A stretch of DNA of 5,310 nucleotides from Thermoplasmata archaeon. GTDB taxonomy: Archaea; Thermoplasmatota; Thermoplasmata; Lutacidiplasmatales; UBA184. Both the position numbers and the translations under genes were made by a program. Positions 3,816 to 5,310 of the stretch are shown here, piece by piece. The first letter of the stretch is position 1. The number at the start of each line of letters is the position of its first letter. The notes beneath the pieces are model-generated. The model saw only the letters and a program-made list of their open reading frames with translations, was not told the DNA's origin and made no database searches. Where the stretch lies: the NCBI GenBank assembly GCA_022749905.1, contig JAKIWU010000099.1:1-5310 (forward strand). The letters run 5' to 3'.

Positions 3816-5168
3816 GTGGGCTTCGAACGGTGGTTCAACCGGACCCTGAACCGGGTCTGGGGATTCCTCGAGGACCGGTCGGGGATGCCGAAGTGGGCGC
3901 TCCGTCCGCAGCCCGATTTCACGTTCAAGCCCTCGTACTGGACAGGGGCCTTCGTCGCCAACGCGTTCCTCTACCAGGTCGTCTCGGGCCTGCTCCTCCT
4001 CCTCTACTACCAGCCGAGCGTCACGGGAACGTTCACCGCGTGCGGCCAACCGATCGGGAGCCTATCGAGCGCTCCGGCCGCGTGGTGTTCGACGTACTAC
4101 ATCATCCACTCCGTTCCGATGGGCTCGCTCCTCCTCTCGACCCACCTCTACGGCGCCTACGCGATGATCTTCCTCGCGTTCGTCCACTTCTTCCGGGGCT
4201 ACTATCTCGGCGTGTACAAGGCGCCGCGCGAGTTCAGCTGGATGGTGGGGACGCTGCTCCTCGTCACCACGCTCGGCATGGGGTTCACGGGCTACCTCCT
4301 CCCGTACACCCAGATCTCCCTCAACGCGACGAACGTCGGCCTGGTCCTCGCGATCCGTCTCCCGTACGCGGGGCCGCTCACGGCTCCGCTCATCCTGGCC
4401 GACGGAACCGGTCAGGGTCTCCTCTCGAGGATGTTCGCCGCGCACATCCTCCTCCTCCCCCTCGCGCTCGGCGCGCTGCTCTACGCGCACATCGCACTCT
4501 TCGAGTCGCACGGGATCGCGCCCCCCGCCACCTCCGACCCGCTGCAGCGCCGGCGGTTCACCCATGCCGAGGACAAGAAGCACGTGCCGTTCATGCCGCA
4601 CATTTTCTTCTACATCACGAAGTGGGCGCTCCTGTACGTCGGGCTCCTTCTCGGGATCGCGGCGCTCTGGCCCTGGCAGCTCCCCACCTATGCGGGGAAC
4701 ATCGCCGCCACCGGGGTCGTCACGGAACCCGACTGGTACTTCCTCTGGTTGTTCAAGCTCGTCGATTTCCAAGGCGTCACGCCGGTGCTCGCGGTCGGGC
4801 TCACCACCGCCCTCATCGGGTTCATCCTCCTCCTGCCGTTCCTCGACCGGTCGAAGCAGACCCACCCGCGGGACCGCCCGCTCTTCCTCTTCGCCGGGAA
4901 CTCGCTCCTCGCGATCCTCGTGATCATGACCGTCTGGGGCGGTCTCACGCCGGGCATCGTGATCCCGCCGATGGTGGTCGCCGAACGCCTCGGCCCGCCG
5001 ATCCTGGTGAATCTCGTCGTGGTCGCGCTCTTCTCTCTCCGCTACCAGGCCGCCTATCGGAACCGTCTCGTCACCTCCGGAGCGATCCACCGTCTCGGCG
5101 GCATCTACGCGCCGGCCCCGTCGGTCGCGCCCGCGGCGCGCGCTGTGGAGGCGGCTCGGCATGACTGA
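3816..5168 (+). CDS. Cytochrome b, full-length fused form (bc-type complex)
   Basis: A 450-residue membrane protein that carries the two b haems and the quinol oxidation and reduction sites of a bc-type complex. Helix A follows the conserved RPQPDFTFKPSYW segment (30-42). Helix B has the ligands H110 and H124 (THLYGAY then HFFRG), 14 apart. Helix D has H210 and H225, 15 apart, the spacing known from b6-type cytochromes rather than the mitochondrial 14. The quinol-oxidation-site motif is PDWY (305-308) instead of PEWY. Helices E-H fall near 262-287, 321-345, 356-376 and 394-412, so both the b6-like half and the subunit-IV-like half sit in one chain of eight helices. The outer A-B loop contains C76 and C91. 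GTG 3816 is preceded by GGAGG at 3801-3805. The stop overlaps the next gene by eight bases. Partner of the Rieske protein just upstream. Confidence 0.95.
   Translation: MGFERWFNRTLNRVWGFLEDRSGMPKWALRPQPDFTFKPSYWTGAFVANAFLYQVVSGLLLLLYYQPSVTGTFTACGQPIGSLSSAPAAWCSTYYIIHSVPMGSLLLSTHLYGAYAMIFLAFVHFFRGYYLGVYKAPREFSWMVGTLLLVTTLGMGFTGYLLPYTQISLNATNVGLVLAIRLPYAGPLTAPLILADGTGQGLLSRMFAAHILLLPLALGALLYAHIALFESHGIAPPATSDPLQRRRFTHAEDKKHVPFMPHIFFYITKWALLYVGLLLGIAALWPWQLPTYAGNIAATGVVTEPDWYFLWLFKLVDFQGVTPVLAVGLTTALIGFILLLPFLDRSKQTHPRDRPLFLFAGNSLLAILVIMTVWGGLTPGIVIPPMVVAERLGPPILVNLVVVALFSLRYQAAYRNRLVTSGAIHRLGGIYAPAPSVAPAARAVEAARHD
5147..5151 (+). promoter_or_regulatory. Ribosome binding site of the last, truncated gene
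   Basis: GGAGG inside the 3' end of cytochrome b lies nine bases before ATG 5161, supporting this as a real start that overlaps the cytochrome b stop at 5166-5168. Confidence 0.5.
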
Positions 5169-5310
5169 CGGCGCACCCCCGAAGTACCGTACGGGCGCGC
5201 TCTGGCTCGTCCTCGCGGGCCTCCTCCTCGTCGGGACGGTGGCCTCGGCCTTCGTCGTCTACGGGCTCCTCGGGATCTTCTCGAGCGAGGCGCTCCTCCC
5301 CGGGCTCCCC
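5161..5310 (+). CDS. Membrane-anchored protein, N-terminal part only (unrecognised)
   Basis: Fifty codons are visible before the window ends, with no stop. The protein starts MTDGAPPKYRTG and runs into one hydrophobic helix (about residues 13-40, LWLVLAGLLLVG then FVVYGLLGIF). With positive residues (K8, R10) before it, this looks like an uncleaved signal anchor or the first helix of a polytopic protein. There are no cysteines or twin arginines in the visible part. The eight-base overlap with cytochrome b and a well-placed GGAGG suggest it is translated from the same mRNA. A further subunit of the respiratory complex or an electron acceptor such as a membrane-bound cupredoxin is possible, but no diagnostic motif is visible. 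Confidence 0.75.
   Translation, partial: MTDGAPPKYRTGALWLVLAGLLLVGTVASAFVVYGLLGIFSSEALLPGLP

Noticed and set aside
2904..5162. Long minus-strand open frames (2904-4049 and 4062-5162)
   Set aside because: They lie antisense to Rieske and cytochrome b, are highly charged with no recognisable domain, and are expected in GC-rich DNA where stop codons are rare.
3650..5164. Long + strand open frame of about 500 codons over the cytochrome b gene
   Set aside because: It is an Arg/Pro/His-rich frame-shifted shadow of the clearly recognisable cytochrome b and Rieske genes.
1..5310. CRISPR arrays, tRNA or rRNA genes, transposases, attachment sites
   Set aside because: No tandem spaced repeats, cloverleaf-like sequence, ribosomal signature, transposase motif or flanking terminal repeats were seen on reading the window.

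Overview
This is a GC-rich, single-direction window (all supported genes on the + strand) that looks archaeal, most likely from a high-GC member of the Thermoplasmatota or a relative. The clues are an AbrB-type DNA-binding domain fused to a PhoU-like domain, a minimal Tat translocase set beside a Rieske/cytochrome b pair, GTG starts, GGAGG ribosome sites in front of several internal genes, and a likely near-leaderless start for the first gene of the cluster. The lineage is inferred from gene content only.

Layout. Bases 1-117 may hold the last codons of an upstream gene (stop at 28-30) and a promoter-like stretch. At 118-1158 lies an AbrB/PhoU-like regulator. The 148-base gap after it (1159-1306) carries a 7-bp hairpin, a separate perfect 8-bp inverted repeat, and a TATA-like element at a suitable distance from the next gene. 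From 1307 a tightly packed cluster runs to the window edge: tatA (1307-1507), a 97-base gap with a hairpin and a G-quadruplex-type motif, tatC (1605-2429), a TatA/TatB-like protein (2435-2821), an unrecognised 62-residue one-helix membrane protein (2818-3006), a Rieske iron-sulfur protein (3003-3800), a full-length fused cytochrome b (3816-5168), and the start of an unrecognised membrane-anchored protein (5161 onward, cut by the window). From tatC on, junctions are 4-8 base overlaps or gaps of 5-15 bases, as in one polycistronic transcript.

Functional reading. The Rieske and cytochrome b proteins form the core of a quinol-oxidising bc-type respiratory complex. Rieske proteins fold with their cluster in the cytoplasm and are usually exported by Tat. 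This Rieske has a Tat-like signal anchor with Lys-Arg in place of Arg-Arg, and the export machinery (TatA, TatC, TatB-like) lies immediately upstream. The cluster therefore appears to encode both the complex and the device that assembles it. The least explained parts are the 62-residue protein, the odd TatB-like protein, the inverted repeat in front of tatA, and the truncated last gene.
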